From NCBI GenBank assembly GCA_020622105.1, contig JAHRYP010000019.1, positions 1 through 51,983 on the forward strand: DNA of 51,983 bases, read 5' to 3'. The notes below the pieces were generated by a model. The model saw only the letters and a list, made by a program, of their open reading frames with translations. It made no database searches and was not told the origin of the DNA. This DNA comes from Methylotenera sp. Lineage in GTDB: Bacteria > Pseudomonadota > Gammaproteobacteria > Burkholderiales > Methylophilaceae. Both the position numbers and the translations under genes were made by a program. Shown here piece after piece: positions 34,980 through 43,936 of this stretch (position 1 is its first letter; every line of letters begins with the position of its first letter).

Positions 34980-35429
34980 ATGCACCTTACAAATTTCTCT
35001 GATTACTCAATTCGAGTAATGATTTACTTAGGTCTCCAGAAATCTAAGTTGGCAACAATTTCTGATATAGCAAGAGCATATGAAATTTCTGAAAACCACT
35101 TAACCAAGGTAGTGCATCAATTGGCACAGCGCGGATATATAGAAACTGTTCGCGGTAAGGGCGGCGGTTTACGTCTGGTACGAAAACCAGATACGGTGAA
35201 TATTGGTGAAATGATTCGATATTCTGAAGGTAACACAGCGTTGTTACCATGTATGGATAATGAAGAAAGCTGTTGTATACGACCTAATTGCAAATTGATG
35301 GGGATTCTGCGAGAAGCGCAGGTTGCACTATTTACTGTGCTAGATAAGTACACCTTGGCGGATTTACTACAACAGGAAGCGCCGTTGACCCACATCCTTA
35401 TGCAACCAAAGACTTTAAAAGCAGTTTAA
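34980..35429 (+). CDS. nsrR: Rrf2-family nitric oxide-sensing repressor NsrR
   Basis: 149 residues: winged helix with MHLTNFSDYSIRVMIYLGLQ and ISENHLTKVVHQLAQRGYIETVRGKGGGLRL, then the Fe-S region with Cys91, Cys98/99 and Cys104 (LPCMDNEESCCIRPNCKL). These features are those of NsrR, in which NO destroys the cluster and releases target promoters. The operator at 34894-34916 indicates autoregulation. The dnr-like gene follows 126 bases on. Confidence 0.93.
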   Translation: MHLTNFSDYSIRVMIYLGLQKSKLATISDIARAYEISENHLTKVVHQLAQRGYIETVRGKGGGLRLVRKPDTVNIGEMIRYSEGNTALLPCMDNEESCCIRPNCKLMGILREAQVALFTVLDKYTLADLLQQEAPLTHILMQPKTLKAV

Positions 35430-35555
35430 AAATGTATCTAAACTATCAACAGTTAATAACAATTAATTTAGATTTTTGGTTATATTTTATATATCAAATT
35501 CCAGCAAAGATAAATATCAAATCTGGGCTAAAGCAAGCAAAATAAGGATGCTTCA

Positions 35556-36230
35556 ATGACTAAGACACAGATGGCTGAGCGGTTATCAGAGTTTCACTTA
35601 TTCTCTGATCTTTTCCCCACACAAATTGCTTTATTGACAAACAAGACTAAGTTTTTAGATGTTTCGCGTGATGCTATTCTGTTTAATCAGAACAAACAAG
35701 CGCATGGATTCTACTTGCTGCTTAAAGGGCAAGTTAAGCTTGGGGTGGCATCTTTAGATGGATCAGAGAAAGTAATCAGATTAATTCAATCAGGACAAAG
35801 CTTTGGTGAGGAGTCTATATTTTCTGATCATACTTTTTCAATGTATGCATATACAGTGAAAGACTCACAGGCTTTGTTAATTTCCAAGGAAGCAATTCTG
35901 GATATTATAGATACAGATGTAAAACTTGCAGGTCGTATGTTGTCAGTATTCTCTACACGAAATTACCAACTGGTTAAGGATATAAAATCTATTTGCTTGC
36001 AGAATAGCACAAAGCGAATAACAGATTATTTATTACAAATTAGCAGAACCTTCACAGGTTCAGATTGTTTTAGACTGCCCACTAATAAAACAATAATTGC
36101 ATCTATGCTTAACATTACCCCAGAAACTTTTTCACGTGTCATGCAAAAGCTACAAAATGCGGGGCTTATTACAGTTAATGGTAAAGATATTGTAATTAAT
36201 AATGTTTCGGGATTACATGATTTCAAATAA
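35556..36230 (+). CDS. dnr: Crp/Fnr-family regulator, DNR-like
   Basis: 224 residues. It has an N-terminal cyclic-nucleotide-binding-like domain (LLLKGQVKLGVASLDGSEKVIRLIQSGQSFGEES) and a C-terminal helix-turn-helix in which TPETFSRVM carries the E-x2-SR residues that read TTGAT half-sites. The N-terminus lacks the Cys cluster of FNR, so it is of the DNR/NnrR class, which senses NO through haem. It could bind the FNR-type boxes in this window, including that upstream of narK1. Confidence 0.85.
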   Translation: MTKTQMAERLSEFHLFSDLFPTQIALLTNKTKFLDVSRDAILFNQNKQAHGFYLLLKGQVKLGVASLDGSEKVIRLIQSGQSFGEESIFSDHTFSMYAYTVKDSQALLISKEAILDIIDTDVKLAGRMLSVFSTRNYQLVKDIKSICLQNSTKRITDYLLQISRTFTGSDCFRLPTNKTIIASMLNITPETFSRVMQKLQNAGLITVNGKDIVINNVSGLHDFK

Positions 36231-36249
36231 TTCAGGGCAAACAGTAAAT

Positions 36250-36328
36250 TTTTAAGCCTCATAAGAGTTTTCATCATATTAACTATAAAAGAATGCTTGA
36301 TTTTCACCTGATGATATGAGGCTTAAAA
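36250..36328. terminator. Long inverted repeat between dnr and the frameshifted gene
   Basis: TTTTAAGCCTCAT (36250-36262) and ATGAGGCTTAAAA (36316-36328) are perfect complements. Inside, TCATCA (36271-36276) pairs with TGATGA (36309-36314). The A- and T-runs at both ends and the convergent genes suggest a bidirectional terminator with a large loop, though a small structured RNA is possible. Confidence 0.55.
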
Positions 36329-36332
36329 GTGT

Positions 36333-36639
36333 CTACTGCATCTTGGTCGATTCACACAAAGATTTAAACGCGCTTCTAAGACTTGTTGGGGTTATTGAGT
36401 CAGCTGCATAGCTTTTAAGATCTGTATGTAGATATATTTTTTTCCCGAGATATGGATCTTCATAAAAAAATACAACATTGCCAGGATGCGTTTTTTTGCT
36501 TAGCACCTGCCCCCACATGTTTCTCATTAGTACATCCAAAGTTATCATCACGTTTCTGATATGTTTCCCACAAAAAATGCTTAAAGTTATCTTTTGAGAT
36601 TTTGGCTGCAATTTCGCCAATATTGATAGTTTCTGCCAT
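36333..36639 (-). pseudogene. Conserved hypothetical protein, frameshifted at an A7 tract
   Basis: The gene starts at 36639 (MAETINIGEIAAKISKDNF, KHFLWETYQKRDDNF) and shifts at the run of seven A (36491-36497), then continues SKKTHPGNVVFFYEDPYLGKK and IYLHTDLKSYAADSITPTSL to a stop at 36333. Removing one A joins the frames into ~101 residues. The protein family was not recognised with certainty; the well-preserved sequence on both sides of the shift suggests a recent event or an error. It may be only the N-terminus of a longer ancestor. Confidence 0.65.
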
Positions 36640-36695
36640 AAATAACCATAATTTTATTATTAATACTCATTAAGAATCTGTCAGGTTTATATGAA

Positions 36696-36727
36696 TTTGT
36701 CACTTAAGCGCTCGTAAGCGCGACAAA
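36696..36727. terminator. Possible stem-loop downstream of norB
   Basis: TTTGTC (36696-36701) pairs with GACAAA (36722-36727), and inside GCGCT pairs with AGCGC, with a left bulge of about six bases. It lies about 90 bases beyond the norB stop and may end its transcript. Confidence 0.4.
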
Positions 36728-36814
36728 TCAGCCATTCTGACTGGCTAAGTATGGTTAAAAAGCGTTTCGTAAGCTAGTGGCGATTCAATTTTAAGAAAAT
36801 TTCATGCTCAAGTT

Positions 36815-39055
36815 TTATGCTTTATTAAAATAAAGCCCTTTCAAAACTTGCCAGCTCACCGCAAGGGCGCCAACAATAAACACTAAATCTCCAACTGTTC
36901 TAACCCAGCGTAAAGTACTCATAATAGGTTGCTGCATAAAAACCTCACTACGTGCGTACCATAAGCCTTTTGATGCGCTGGCAAAAAATTGGATGATGCC
37001 TATCGGTAAAAGACTGGTAAAAAGCATTAAAACGAGTCCAAAATTTAGCCACCAAAATCCTGTCCTCATCCACTTGTCGCTCAACACAAAATCAGGGCGA
37101 ATGTACCGCAGAATCAGCAATGTAAAACCAAGGGCTAGGAAACCATAAACTCCAAATAAAGCACCATGAGCATGCGTTGCTGTGGTATTAAGACCTTGTA
37201 TATAGTAAAGGGAAATTGGCGGATTAATCATAAATCCAAATACGCCTGCACCAAGCATATTCCAAAAGGCTACTGCTACAAAAAACAAGAGCGGCCATTT
37301 AATCCTTTCCATCCATGTTGCACGCTCTTTAAGCCGCCAATTTTCCCAAGCTTCATAACCCAACACCACGAGTGGCACGACTTCTAGCGCACTAAATGTG
37401 GCACCAATTGCCATTACTGGTGTTGTGGTGCCTGAAAAGTAAAGATGGTGAAAAGTTCCAGGAATTCCGCCCAACATAAATAAAGATGCCGATGCCAATG
37501 CAGCTGATGTTGCCAGTGTGCGTGACACCAGTCCCATGCTACAAAAGATGAAAGCTAGCGCTGTTGTTGCAAAAACTTCAAAGAAGCCTTCAACCCACAA
37601 ATGCACCACCCACCAACGCCAATATTCCATGACTGAAAGATGTGTTCGCTCACCATAAAACAAACCAGCGCCATAAAATAAGCCAATTGCTACAACGGAT
37701 GCAGTTAGCAAGGCTAAAAGATTTTTATCGCCGGGTTTTCTTAACACTGGCGCAATGCAGCGCATCATTAAAATCAGCCATAGAACGATGCCTACAAATT
37801 TACCAATTTGCCATAAGCGACCTAAATCGACATATTCATAACCTTGATGACCGAGCCAGAAATTCCATTGCGGCGGCATAATTTGTGCGATTGCATAAAA
37901 GTTGCCGATAAATGATCCTATCACTACCAATATTAAGGCCCAAAATAATATATCTACACCAATTTTTTGATAATTTGGATCTTTGCCACCATTAATAATT
38001 GGAGCAAGAAACAAACCTGCTGCCAGAAACCCCGTGGCAATCCAAAACAATGCTGCTTGAATGTGCCAAGTCCGCACTAAACTATAAGGTAACCATTTTG
38101 ATGTATTTATACCGTAAAAGCTTTGCCCTTCAATAGTGTAGTGTGCAGTAAATCCACCTAGAAATACTTGAAGGGTGAACAATGCGATCACAACTAAAAG
38201 ATACTTGCCTAAAGATTTTTGCGATGGTGTAAGGCTAAGTGTTGAAATTGGATCTGCAATAGGTGCATTAATATTTTCTTCATCCTGCTTTCGTAAAAAC
38301 GCCCAACCCCATACCAAAGCCCCCACACCGGCAATCAGGACCACAATGCTAATAATTGACCAAACGATATTTTCAGCAGTTGGTTTATTATCAATTAGCG
38401 GTTCATGCGGCCAGTTGTTGGTGTAAGTAGCACCATTTGGGTATCGCTCAGTTGCAGCTGCCCACGCGGTCCAAAAGAAAAACTCCGTTAACCTTAAACG
38501 ACGTTCTTCATCGGTCAAGGTGACTTCTTTCATTGCGTAGTTTTTTCGTGTGTTCGTTAATGACTTATCGCCGCCAAAAAGTTGATTATAGTATTGCGCT
38601 GTTTGCACGATTGCTTTTCCACGCCGCTCACTGACTACTAACGTGTCTTTTTCAAGTGTGTATCCGTTGGTTCTATAATCTTGTTTCAGGGCATACTGTA
38701 TAGCGTTTTTCTCAGTACCGTTCAAGCTGTCATATGACTGTCCATATTGCTCTTGCGCGGCAAGGTTGAGCCATGCAATGAGTTCGCGATGTAGCCAATC
38801 TGCAGTCCAGTCTGGCGCTTGATAAGCCCCATGCCCCCATACTGAACCCAGTTGCATACCACCAACAGATTGCCATGCTGTTTGACCGTCTAAAATGCGT
38901 TCTTTGCTGGTAATTACACTGCCGTTTGCTGTGATCACTTGGGCAGGAATTGGTGGTGCTTTGCGATAAACTTCTACGCCTAAATACCCTAGCAATGAAA
39001 ATGTAATTGCTACGATACTAATAAGTATTATCCAATGCTTGCGATACTGTCCCAT
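36815..39055 (-). CDS. norB: Quinol-dependent nitric oxide reductase (qNOR)
   Basis: A 746-residue single-subunit enzyme reducing 2 NO to N2O with quinol. The N-terminal ~220 residues replace NorC but lack the CXXCH haem motif, the hallmark of qNOR. The oxidase-type core has the ligands in LVRTWHIQAALFW, WVVHLWVEGFFEVF (FeB His with the Glu), PGTFHHLYFSG (His pair) and TATHAHGALFGVYG. About 14 membrane helices. norC is absent, as expected. It may be controlled by NsrR or the DNR-like protein, though no clear operator was seen directly upstream. Confidence 0.97.
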   Translation of the reverse strand: MGQYRKHWIILISIVAITFSLLGYLGVEVYRKAPPIPAQVITANGSVITSKERILDGQTAWQSVGGMQLGSVWGHGAYQAPDWTADWLHRELIAWLNLAAQEQYGQSYDSLNGTEKNAIQYALKQDYRTNGYTLEKDTLVVSERRGKAIVQTAQYYNQLFGGDKSLTNTRKNYAMKEVTLTDEERRLRLTEFFFWTAWAAATERYPNGATYTNNWPHEPLIDNKPTAENIVWSIISIVVLIAGVGALVWGWAFLRKQDEENINAPIADPISTLSLTPSQKSLGKYLLVVIALFTLQVFLGGFTAHYTIEGQSFYGINTSKWLPYSLVRTWHIQAALFWIATGFLAAGLFLAPIINGGKDPNYQKIGVDILFWALILVVIGSFIGNFYAIAQIMPPQWNFWLGHQGYEYVDLGRLWQIGKFVGIVLWLILMMRCIAPVLRKPGDKNLLALLTASVVAIGLFYGAGLFYGERTHLSVMEYWRWWVVHLWVEGFFEVFATTALAFIFCSMGLVSRTLATSAALASASLFMLGGIPGTFHHLYFSGTTTPVMAIGATFSALEVVPLVVLGYEAWENWRLKERATWMERIKWPLLFFVAVAFWNMLGAGVFGFMINPPISLYYIQGLNTTATHAHGALFGVYGFLALGFTLLILRYIRPDFVLSDKWMRTGFWWLNFGLVLMLFTSLLPIGIIQFFASASKGLWYARSEVFMQQPIMSTLRWVRTVGDLVFIVGALAVSWQVLKGLYFNKA

Positions 39056-39077
39056 GTTAACTCTACCTTTAATTGAA

Positions 39078-39254
39078 TTATTTATTAATCAGATGGCTTA
39101 GGCTTTCTGGGCCCAAAACTTCTCTATGTATATTCATGTGGTCAATGCCAAGTTCTAGCAGTGCATATAGTTTATCTTCCATAAAAGATTGCGTCCCACC
39201 GATGTAATAAACTCCGTGTTTTAAATTAGCTCTAAGGTAGTTAGTTAGGCCCAT
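39078..39254 (-). pseudogene. C-terminal fragment of a ferredoxin/flavodoxin reductase-like protein
   Basis: 58 codons from an ATG (39254), preceded by an in-frame stop ~11 codons further upstream, end 23 bases before the norB ATG. The product reads MGLTNYLRANLKHGVYYIGG and TQSFMEDKLYALLELGIDHMN with EVLG(P)E near the end. This resembles the last third of NAD(P)H-binding reductase domains (YxCGPxxmx...LxxxGvxxxxIxxExFG). No N-terminal part was seen, so it is probably a remnant. It forms part of the norB leader region and a short functional protein is not excluded. Confidence 0.5.
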
Positions 39255-39685
39255 GCACCATTTCTTTATCTGGTGTGTTACTTTTTACTACATTCAAATA
39301 AAGCGTAGTTTTTAAATGGTTTAGTTGTATTTTGGTGTTTTATGTGTCGCGCTTGATTTACTGCTTGTTACGTTTATTTATTTACAATATTTTGCAGGAT
39401 GGACTTGTTCATTTTTTTCATAAAACAGGTTCAGTCCATGATTTAAAATTTCTTTCAAATGCCAACGGACACTTAGCATAAAAGATGGCTCAGTTCCGTT
39501 AACCAGTTCTGTTTATTTTGTAGCTTTTTGACTAAGTTACATATTTTCAACCAGTTTTCATTTAGGTCAATTTCAACTTTGTGATTTGCATAGATTGAAT
39601 CTATAAATATTGCAACTTAGATGCAGCATATATAAATGTGACTTTAGTGGCTTGCCACTGACCTGCCCCTAGAAAGCTGTCCAAT
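39255..39685. other. Region between mxaL and the norB leader
   Basis: No gene was seen in about 430 AT-rich bases. It probably holds the norB promoter and the end of the mxa transcript. A 7-bp inverted repeat (ATGGACT 39399-39405 and AGTCCAT 39433-39439) might be a weak terminator. Only imperfect TTGAT half-sites occur. Confidence 0.45.
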
Positions 39686-40642
39686 TTAAGTTAGTAAAGT
39701 CCGTTTAAGAATCATTGGCGCATAAATTAGTAGCAACATCAATATTGCCAATGATAAATACAACCACTTCAATGAATACGATGACACAAAACTAGCAGAA
39801 GGCTTTTGAGTTTGAATAGTAGTATAGAACTCTTGAGTATCTTGGCCTTCTATGTAGCCTCCCTTGATTTCTGCTGATAATTGTTTCAAATACTCAGAAT
39901 CAAGCTGAGAAAGATAACGATCATACTCAGCTTAAGCCACTATTGGATCTGGTTCATCTTTACCACTATCACTATAGGTATTACCTACTGCACCTGCAGA
40001 ATTTTCTTTAGTATCAGAGGACCAATAGCCTATCCACTTATTACTTGAGTTGTATCGTGGCACTGGTACAGGTTGATGCCCACCCACACCAACGAACAGT
40101 AAGTTCTTACCAATTTGCACACCACTTAAATCCAATATGTTAATAGCATTTACCTTAGGCGCCTCGTCGCCATCTGTGAAGAAAAGCATTGTTGCCGGAA
40201 TATTCAAGTAATCAAACATGCTTTCGGCTGACTTTACGCCAAAACTTAGCCGGCTATTACCGCGCCATGCCATTCTCCATTCCAAATGATCAATAGAGTC
40301 AATAATCTCATCGTAATTTGCACAAACCTCAAGTGGCATGAGCAGTAAACCAACATTTTCTGCTGCAAACACACCTAAACTGATATAAGTGCCGCAAGAA
40401 GAGGTTTCAACAACGCGCTTCATAAGATGTTTGGTGTAATCCATGCGACTTATTGTCTTATTGTTTAACTTAATATCCTGTGCATTCATACTTTGTGACA
40501 CATCGGCAATTAGCAGATAATTATGCACGTCCTGCTTAAGCTGTATATGCGGTTTGTAAATTGCAAGCAGTAATAACAAAGTGACTACCATTAGCAACAA
40601 GCTTTCGTAGTTGCTTTTTAATAAGGATATGAATTTATTCAT
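39686..40642 (-). pseudogene. mxaL: MxaL, interrupted by an in-frame TAA
   Basis: MxaL is one of the von Willebrand A-type accessory proteins needed for active, calcium-containing methanol dehydrogenase. The first 236 codons hold an N-terminal membrane helix and a VWA domain with MIDAS residues (LIADVSQSMNAQ, FTDGDE). After PIVA comes TAA (39932-39934), yet the same frame goes on AEYDRYLSQLDSEYLKQLS to a second membrane helix (LKWLYLSLAILMLLLIYAPM) and stops at 39686. The whole, ~318 codons, has the expected length. Translation stopping at the TAA would lose the C-terminal helix. The start overlaps the mxaK stop. Confidence 0.8.
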
Positions 40643-41190
40643 GGTAAGCCTACCGGTATATTACTGAGTTCCACACCAGATTGATCTTTAGGTGCGTTTT
40701 TCATATTGATAGGGGTTACTGAATTTAACAGGCTAAGATTGAATTTTGCCCTTCGATCTTCTGGGTTTAACCGAAGCGACTGTTCAAAAGCAGCTTTTGC
40801 TTGCTGAAAACTGTATTTAGACTCTTCTTTAAGTGACCCATCATCATTCAAGTCTCGGCTCAAGCCAAATAAAAACAAGTTGGTTGCGATGTTGTACTGA
40901 ATACGCCCCTGAAGCACCGCATCAGGATTGCCAGATTTTGACTGTATCTCCAGAACCTGACCATAAGTCTGTACCGCATGCTTATAGTCCTCTTTACTAC
41001 CCTGAAAATAGGCTGCAGAAAATTTGGAATGTAAGGGGTATGCATCATTTTTTAATACCTGCCCGGATTGCAACGTAATGTTGAGACGTTGAAACTTTCG
41101 GTATTGATAAACTTCATAGCCAGTACCAGCTAAGCCAGCTAATAAAAACACTGCCAATGCTCCGTTAATTATATTTATTCGACTTGCCAT
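40639..41190 (-). CDS. mxaK: MxaK, methanol dehydrogenase accessory protein
   Basis: 183 residues: an N-terminal membrane helix (IINGALAVFLLAGLAGTGYEVYQY) and a periplasmic TPR-like helical region (AKAAFEQSLRLNPEDRRAKFNLSLL). Size and position between mxaC and mxaL match MxaK. It overlaps mxaC at its start by 16 bases and mxaL at its end by 4. The molecular role of MxaK is not well defined; mxaK mutants of methylotrophs are affected in calcium insertion. Confidence 0.88.
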   Translation of the reverse strand: MASRINIINGALAVFLLAGLAGTGYEVYQYRKFQRLNITLQSGQVLKNDAYPLHSKFSAAYFQGSKEDYKHAVQTYGQVLEIQSKSGNPDAVLQGRIQYNIATNLFLFGLSRDLNDDGSLKEESKYSFQQAKAAFEQSLRLNPEDRRAKFNLSLLNSVTPINMKNAPKDQSGVELSNIPVGLP

Positions 41191-42161
41191 GAATGTACCC
41201 TCAAATTTTTAGCAACTAAAATCAATAAGCTCAAGAAAAGAGCGATCACAATAAAATCATCTGCATAATCATGCCCAGGTATGGAGATTGAGTATTGAAT
41301 TTTCTTTTTTTCACGTGCATTAATATCCTGTATGGCTGACTGCAAGGCGGCAGGATTGTCAGCCTCATAGGCTTTATATTTAATACGGAGTGACTTGAAG
41401 AACTTATCCAATTCTATAGGTGCAGGTTCCGAACCCTCTGCGAACTGGCTATTAGTTGGTGAGAATATGCTGATGTCATCGGGTTCACGTAATACAATCC
41501 AATACAAGTTGAGCTTTCTGGTCTCCAGCGACTCCTTGATTTTCTGTTTTACGCGCGGGCTAATTTTGCCAGCCCCATCAGAAAGCAGAATAATCGCTCG
41601 CGAGCCTGAGTTTTCGATGGTATCAAACAGGCTCACGGCTTGAGTCAGACCAGAACCAATATTGGTTTGATTCAGCGCAGAACTTGTTGCAGCATTAATA
41701 GCTGCATGAATGGCATCTCGATTGCTAGTGATTTTGACGCCATACAATGCTGAGTTGGTGAAGCCAACCACACCCATCATGTCATCAGGTCTTGAATCAA
41801 TGAACTTTGTGATCAGCCTTCTGGCTGCTGCCGATTTAATCTCTGCAGCTCTTCCACTGCTGGCATCACCAGCAAATGGATGGTCCATACTGACGCTGCG
41901 GTCAATCACCATAACTGTTTGCGCACCTTTACCGGTTTTAGTAATTTTCTGGTCTGGGCCGCGAGGTGATGCCAGTGCAATCACAATAGATGCCAAAAGC
42001 AGCGATGTAATGATCTTCAAAATCAAGTTGGCTGTTTCAGAAAACTTGTCGTGCGGCACAATATCCAGCCAGGAATACATCTGACCCTGACTGCTTTTAA
42101 GCCAAAACGGAATAGCAATAATGGGCAACAGAAGTAAGGCCCATGGATTAAGTAATGTCAT
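41175..42161 (-). CDS. mxaC: MxaC, von Willebrand A-domain protein
   Basis: 328 residues: an N-terminal membrane segment (LLNPWALLLLPIIAIPFWLK), a VWA domain with intact MIDAS (MVIDRSVSMDHPF, SDGAGK) and a C-terminal helix (FIVIALFLSLLILVAK). This is the BatA-like layout of MxaC. The ATG at 42161 overlaps the mxaA stop (TGATG). Confidence 0.9.
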   Translation of the reverse strand: MTLLNPWALLLLPIIAIPFWLKSSQGQMYSWLDIVPHDKFSETANLILKIITSLLLASIVIALASPRGPDQKITKTGKGAQTVMVIDRSVSMDHPFAGDASSGRAAEIKSAAARRLITKFIDSRPDDMMGVVGFTNSALYGVKITSNRDAIHAAINAATSSALNQTNIGSGLTQAVSLFDTIENSGSRAIILLSDGAGKISPRVKQKIKESLETRKLNLYWIVLREPDDISIFSPTNSQFAEGSEPAPIELDKFFKSLRIKYKAYEADNPAALQSAIQDINAREKKKIQYSISIPGHDYADDFIVIALFLSLLILVAKNLRVHSWQVE

Positions 42162-43072
42162 CAAACACCTCTTTCACAATCTCTTAAACTTTTGCTGATG
42201 GAAAGAAGTTTCAGCAGCATCTCGCGATCATCCTGACGATGACGGGAAAAAAGTGATTGATTCGATAAGGTGAAAAATTCGAGTATCTGCTGCTGCAATG
42301 GCATGAATTTTGGGTGTTCGGAGACAAAATCACCAACATCATTAGCGAATAGATTGCTGCCGTAGGTTTTATTAAATGACGAATGCAAGCTGAATAACGC
42401 TTTTTTAAGTCTGTTTATATCAGTCACTTTGCTTCTGCTGATTCGCTTTATTTGTTTATGCGCACGGGCAAAGTTACCTTTACAGAACGGTAACCATTGG
42501 GTATCGGCATTCACATAAATCAAGCCGATTATTGAAAGTATCAGCATTACAGAAAATACCTTTAAACCCAGTGCATGCTGATTGAGATCAATAGTCGGCG
42601 CTTTTACTTGAGGCTGTACGTTAGCCTTTGCATTAACAATGCCAGTCTCAACCAGTGGCGAGAACCAGAAGCGCCATGCAGGCAAAACGAGTTGTTCAGT
42701 GCTGGATATCTTGATAGTTTGTGCAGGCAGTGCCATTACCTTGGATCTTGTGGCGTTGGTAAACACTTGATAGTTCAACTCAAGCTTATATTGATTTTTG
42801 CTACCTTCTTTCAAACGTACAATGCTTGCGGCGATCAATTCCACCTCATCATTGCGCGTACCTTTGGCGGGCAATGCTTTGCTGATCATATTCTGCGGTG
42901 TCGCCGTCTCAAACGTCATGCTTCTTTGCAATACGTCGCCGATTTGAATGCCAGTACTTCGTGCCGGATTGGTAAGGTTAGAAATTGCTATTGCGTTATC
43001 CTCAGCGCAGATTATCGCGCTTTGAAATAGCAATGCGATAAGCAGCAGTAATTTTGGTAGTAAGGTCATCAT
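42161..43072 (-). CDS. mxaA: MxaA, methanol dehydrogenase accessory protein
   Basis: About 303 residues from ATG 43072, just after the mxaS stop; the frame could be read further upstream but would overlap mxaS. Signal peptide/anchor (MMTLLPKLLLLIALLFQSAI ending ICAED), a periplasmic part, a membrane helix (VFSVMLILSIIGLIYV) and a cytoplasmic tail. It is assigned by order (mxaR-S-A-C-K-L) and topology; MxaA is needed for calcium insertion into methanol dehydrogenase. Confidence 0.85.
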   Translation of the reverse strand: MMTLLPKLLLLIALLFQSAIICAEDNAIAISNLTNPARSTGIQIGDVLQRSMTFETATPQNMISKALPAKGTRNDEVELIAASIVRLKEGSKNQYKLELNYQVFTNATRSKVMALPAQTIKISSTEQLVLPAWRFWFSPLVETGIVNAKANVQPQVKAPTIDLNQHALGLKVFSVMLILSIIGLIYVNADTQWLPFCKGNFARAHKQIKRISRSKVTDINRLKKALFSLHSSFNKTYGSNLFANDVGDFVSEHPKFMPLQQQILEFFTLSNQSLFSRHRQDDREMLLKLLSISKSLRDCERGV

Positions 43073-43076
43073 AAGC

Positions 43077-43934
43077 TTATGTATATTGTTCGAAATAATT
43101 AGTAAGAGCTTCAGGGTTAAACTCTCCCTGAAGATATAGCGGCGGATAATCAAACTTTAAAAACAGGCGATCAAGTGCTTCTCGCCTTGTGTTAAATGCT
43201 TCAATAAACTGATCACGTAACGATTTTCTGAAAAACAATGTACGCGCCAAGCCTGTCTCCGGGTCTATCAGATTTCCGAAACCGAACTGCGGAAGGTTCT
43301 TATGCTCGCGGTCATCCCATAACACTATGGGTACTACTTGATGTGCCGACATCGCATTCAAGGTTTTTTCAATCAACTCCAGCGGCATATGAAAGTCTGA
43401 AATCCAAAATACCAAAGAACGATGCTGACTCAAGTACATAGGCACATCTGCAACACCTTCAGAACCAGCGAGTTTGCTTTGGTAATCACTAAGCTGGTCA
43501 ATGACTTCAAGGCTGTTAAATAGATGGTGACTTAAGGGCAATGTGAGGTCTTCAATGACGTGGTTGTTATAAGCAATTAAGCTGAATAAATCACCCATGC
43601 CATGTGCGGAATAAGCGATTGACGCAGCAATATGCATGGCGAGTTCCAGCTTGCGTTGCCTAGATCCAAATTGCATGGAGCTGGAAACGTCGCATATGGC
43701 AAACAAAGGGGTCGTATTGTTTTGGTTAAACGTTTTTACCTGAATTTGTTCATAGGGGTCGCGCAAGGTCTGGCGCAAATCCATACGTCGTGCATCAGGG
43801 TAATCTACCAGTGACACATTCCCCCGATAATCATCCCCTAATCCACGCTGTGTGCCACGATGGTCACCGAAATGCACACTGCTGGATTTCCATGGCGTTG
43901 AATAAGCAAACGGCTTTACGTAATTCGCTATCAT
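43077..43934 (-). CDS. mxaS: MxaS, DUF58/VWA-type protein
   Basis: 285 residues from ATG 43934. DUF58-type: GTQRGLGDDYRGNVSLVDYPDARRMDLRQTLRDPYEQIQVKTF matches the conserved DUF58 core, and FAICDVSSSMQFG is a MIDAS motif. It lies between MoxR-type mxaR and mxaA, the standard order. It probably bridges the AAA ATPase and the periplasmic VWA proteins. Confidence 0.9.
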   Translation of the reverse strand: MIANYVKPFAYSTPWKSSSVHFGDHRGTQRGLGDDYRGNVSLVDYPDARRMDLRQTLRDPYEQIQVKTFNQNNTTPLFAICDVSSSMQFGSRQRKLELAMHIAASIAYSAHGMGDLFSLIAYNNHVIEDLTLPLSHHLFNSLEVIDQLSDYQSKLAGSEGVADVPMYLSQHRSLVFWISDFHMPLELIEKTLNAMSAHQVVPIVLWDDREHKNLPQFGFGNLIDPETGLARTLFFRKSLRDQFIEAFNTRREALDRLFLKFDYPPLYLQGEFNPEALTNYFEQYT

Positions 43935-43936
43935 CA

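Noticed and set aside
39399-39439. ATGGACT/AGTCCAT inverted repeat as terminator of the mxa operon
   Set aside because: Seven base pairs with a 27-base loop and no T-run on the minus strand; could be chance.
39929-39937. Recoding of UAA in mxaL as a sense codon
   Set aside because: TAA is used as a normal stop in neighbouring genes and no recoding element was seen; mutation or error is simpler.
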